DNA from: CAVVUC01 sp963751395
Lineage (GTDB): Bacteria > Verrucomicrobiota > Verrucomicrobiia > Chthoniobacterales > Chthoniobacteraceae
Assembly: GCA_963751395.1 (NCBI GenBank)
Contig: CAVVUC010000001.1
Coordinates: forward strand, 124,001 to 188,000
Direction: 5' to 3'
Length of the DNA stretch: 64,000 nt
Positions within the stretch are counted from its first letter, which is position 1. Every line of letters starts with the position of its first letter. Under the pieces are notes generated by a model. It ran no database searches and was not told where the DNA came from. It saw only the letters and a program-made list of their open reading frames with translations. Below are positions 63,829 through 64,000 of the stretch, in pieces. Position numbers and translations under genes: made by a program.

Positions 63829-64000
63829 GCAGCACCCGGACGGCCAAGCTAGGCTCCGCGCCGCGTCAGGAGCGATTTGCTTCCAGCGCCCGATTGCGAA
63901 AGGGATTGCTTGGAAACCTGGTCGCCCGCCGATGCGAGGCGCTCAAGTCTCCATGTGATCGGCAGCTCGTCTATTTCCTCCACGAGCTGAGTCTTCGCGA
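63825..64000 (+). CDS. start of an unknown phage gene, cut by the window end
   Basis: ATG 63825 overlaps the stop of the previous frame by ATGA. At least 58 codons stay open to the window edge (starting MSSTRTAKLGSAPRQERF). No family recognised. Inferred to belong to the same phage operon. Confidence 0.4.
   Translation, partial: MSSTRTAKLGSAPRQERFASSARLRKGLLGNLVARRCEALKSPCDRQLVYFLHELSLR

Overview
The window looks like a GC-rich chromosome segment from a Verrucomicrobiota-type bacterium. This is inferred from the company its genes keep: a PEP-CTERM protein built of autotransporter-type beta-strand repeats, an exosortase with its EpsI partner, a SAM-domain/PA14-like envelope protein, a formylglycine-generating-enzyme-like domain fused to a kinase fold, and many REP-like palindromes between genes. 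No rRNA or marker gene fixes the taxon.

Layout. (1) 0.4-14.8 kb: envelope and sugar-degradation genes. These are a SAM/PA14-like membrane protein, a large PEP-CTERM beta-strand-repeat protein with a decayed relative upstream, a SASA-type acetylesterase and a GH1 beta-glucosidase, then a minus-strand pair made of a TPR protein and a receiver-pseudokinase-SUMF1 fusion. An inverted pair of a long dispersed repeat brackets the first three of the secreted-protein genes. (2) 14.9-40 kb: an exopolysaccharide cluster with a WecG/TagA-type transferase, exosortase, EpsI, UDP-galactopyranose mutase, GT2 and GT4 glycosyltransferases, two GT39-like membrane proteins, an O-antigen ligase/polymerase-like protein, a Wzx-like flippase, two methyltransferases, a LbH acyltransferase and an NDP-sugar epimerase. 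Degenerate pieces of second copies of three of these genes lie in or just beyond it. In its middle a RAYT transposase sits among six copies of a REP palindrome, and several copies have been absorbed into neighbouring reading frames. (3) 40-44 kb: a coupled pair of secreted proteins, one a beta-helix protein. (4) 44-64 kb: an accessory region packed with mobile DNA. It holds a decayed IS1595-type transposase, a tRNA-Val 3' fragment, small hypothetical genes, two group II introns lying tail to tail, tRNA-Gln with an integrase fragment, an IS481-like fragment, and a three-level nested insertion (an IS110 element inside an IS481-like element inside a multicopy-type 557-aa gene). It ends with a truncated hsdM joined to a Mu-like prophage head region.

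The polysaccharide cluster probably builds, flips and polymerises a surface polymer whose assembly is tied to exosortase-dependent sorting of PEP-CTERM proteins such as the 1219-aa protein at 2.9 kb. The most striking mobile-DNA result is the IS110 element at 58.2-59.7 kb. Its non-coding leader contains short segments identical to its own insertion site and to its own end, as expected for a bridge RNA, and the interrupted transposase reads perfectly once the element is removed.
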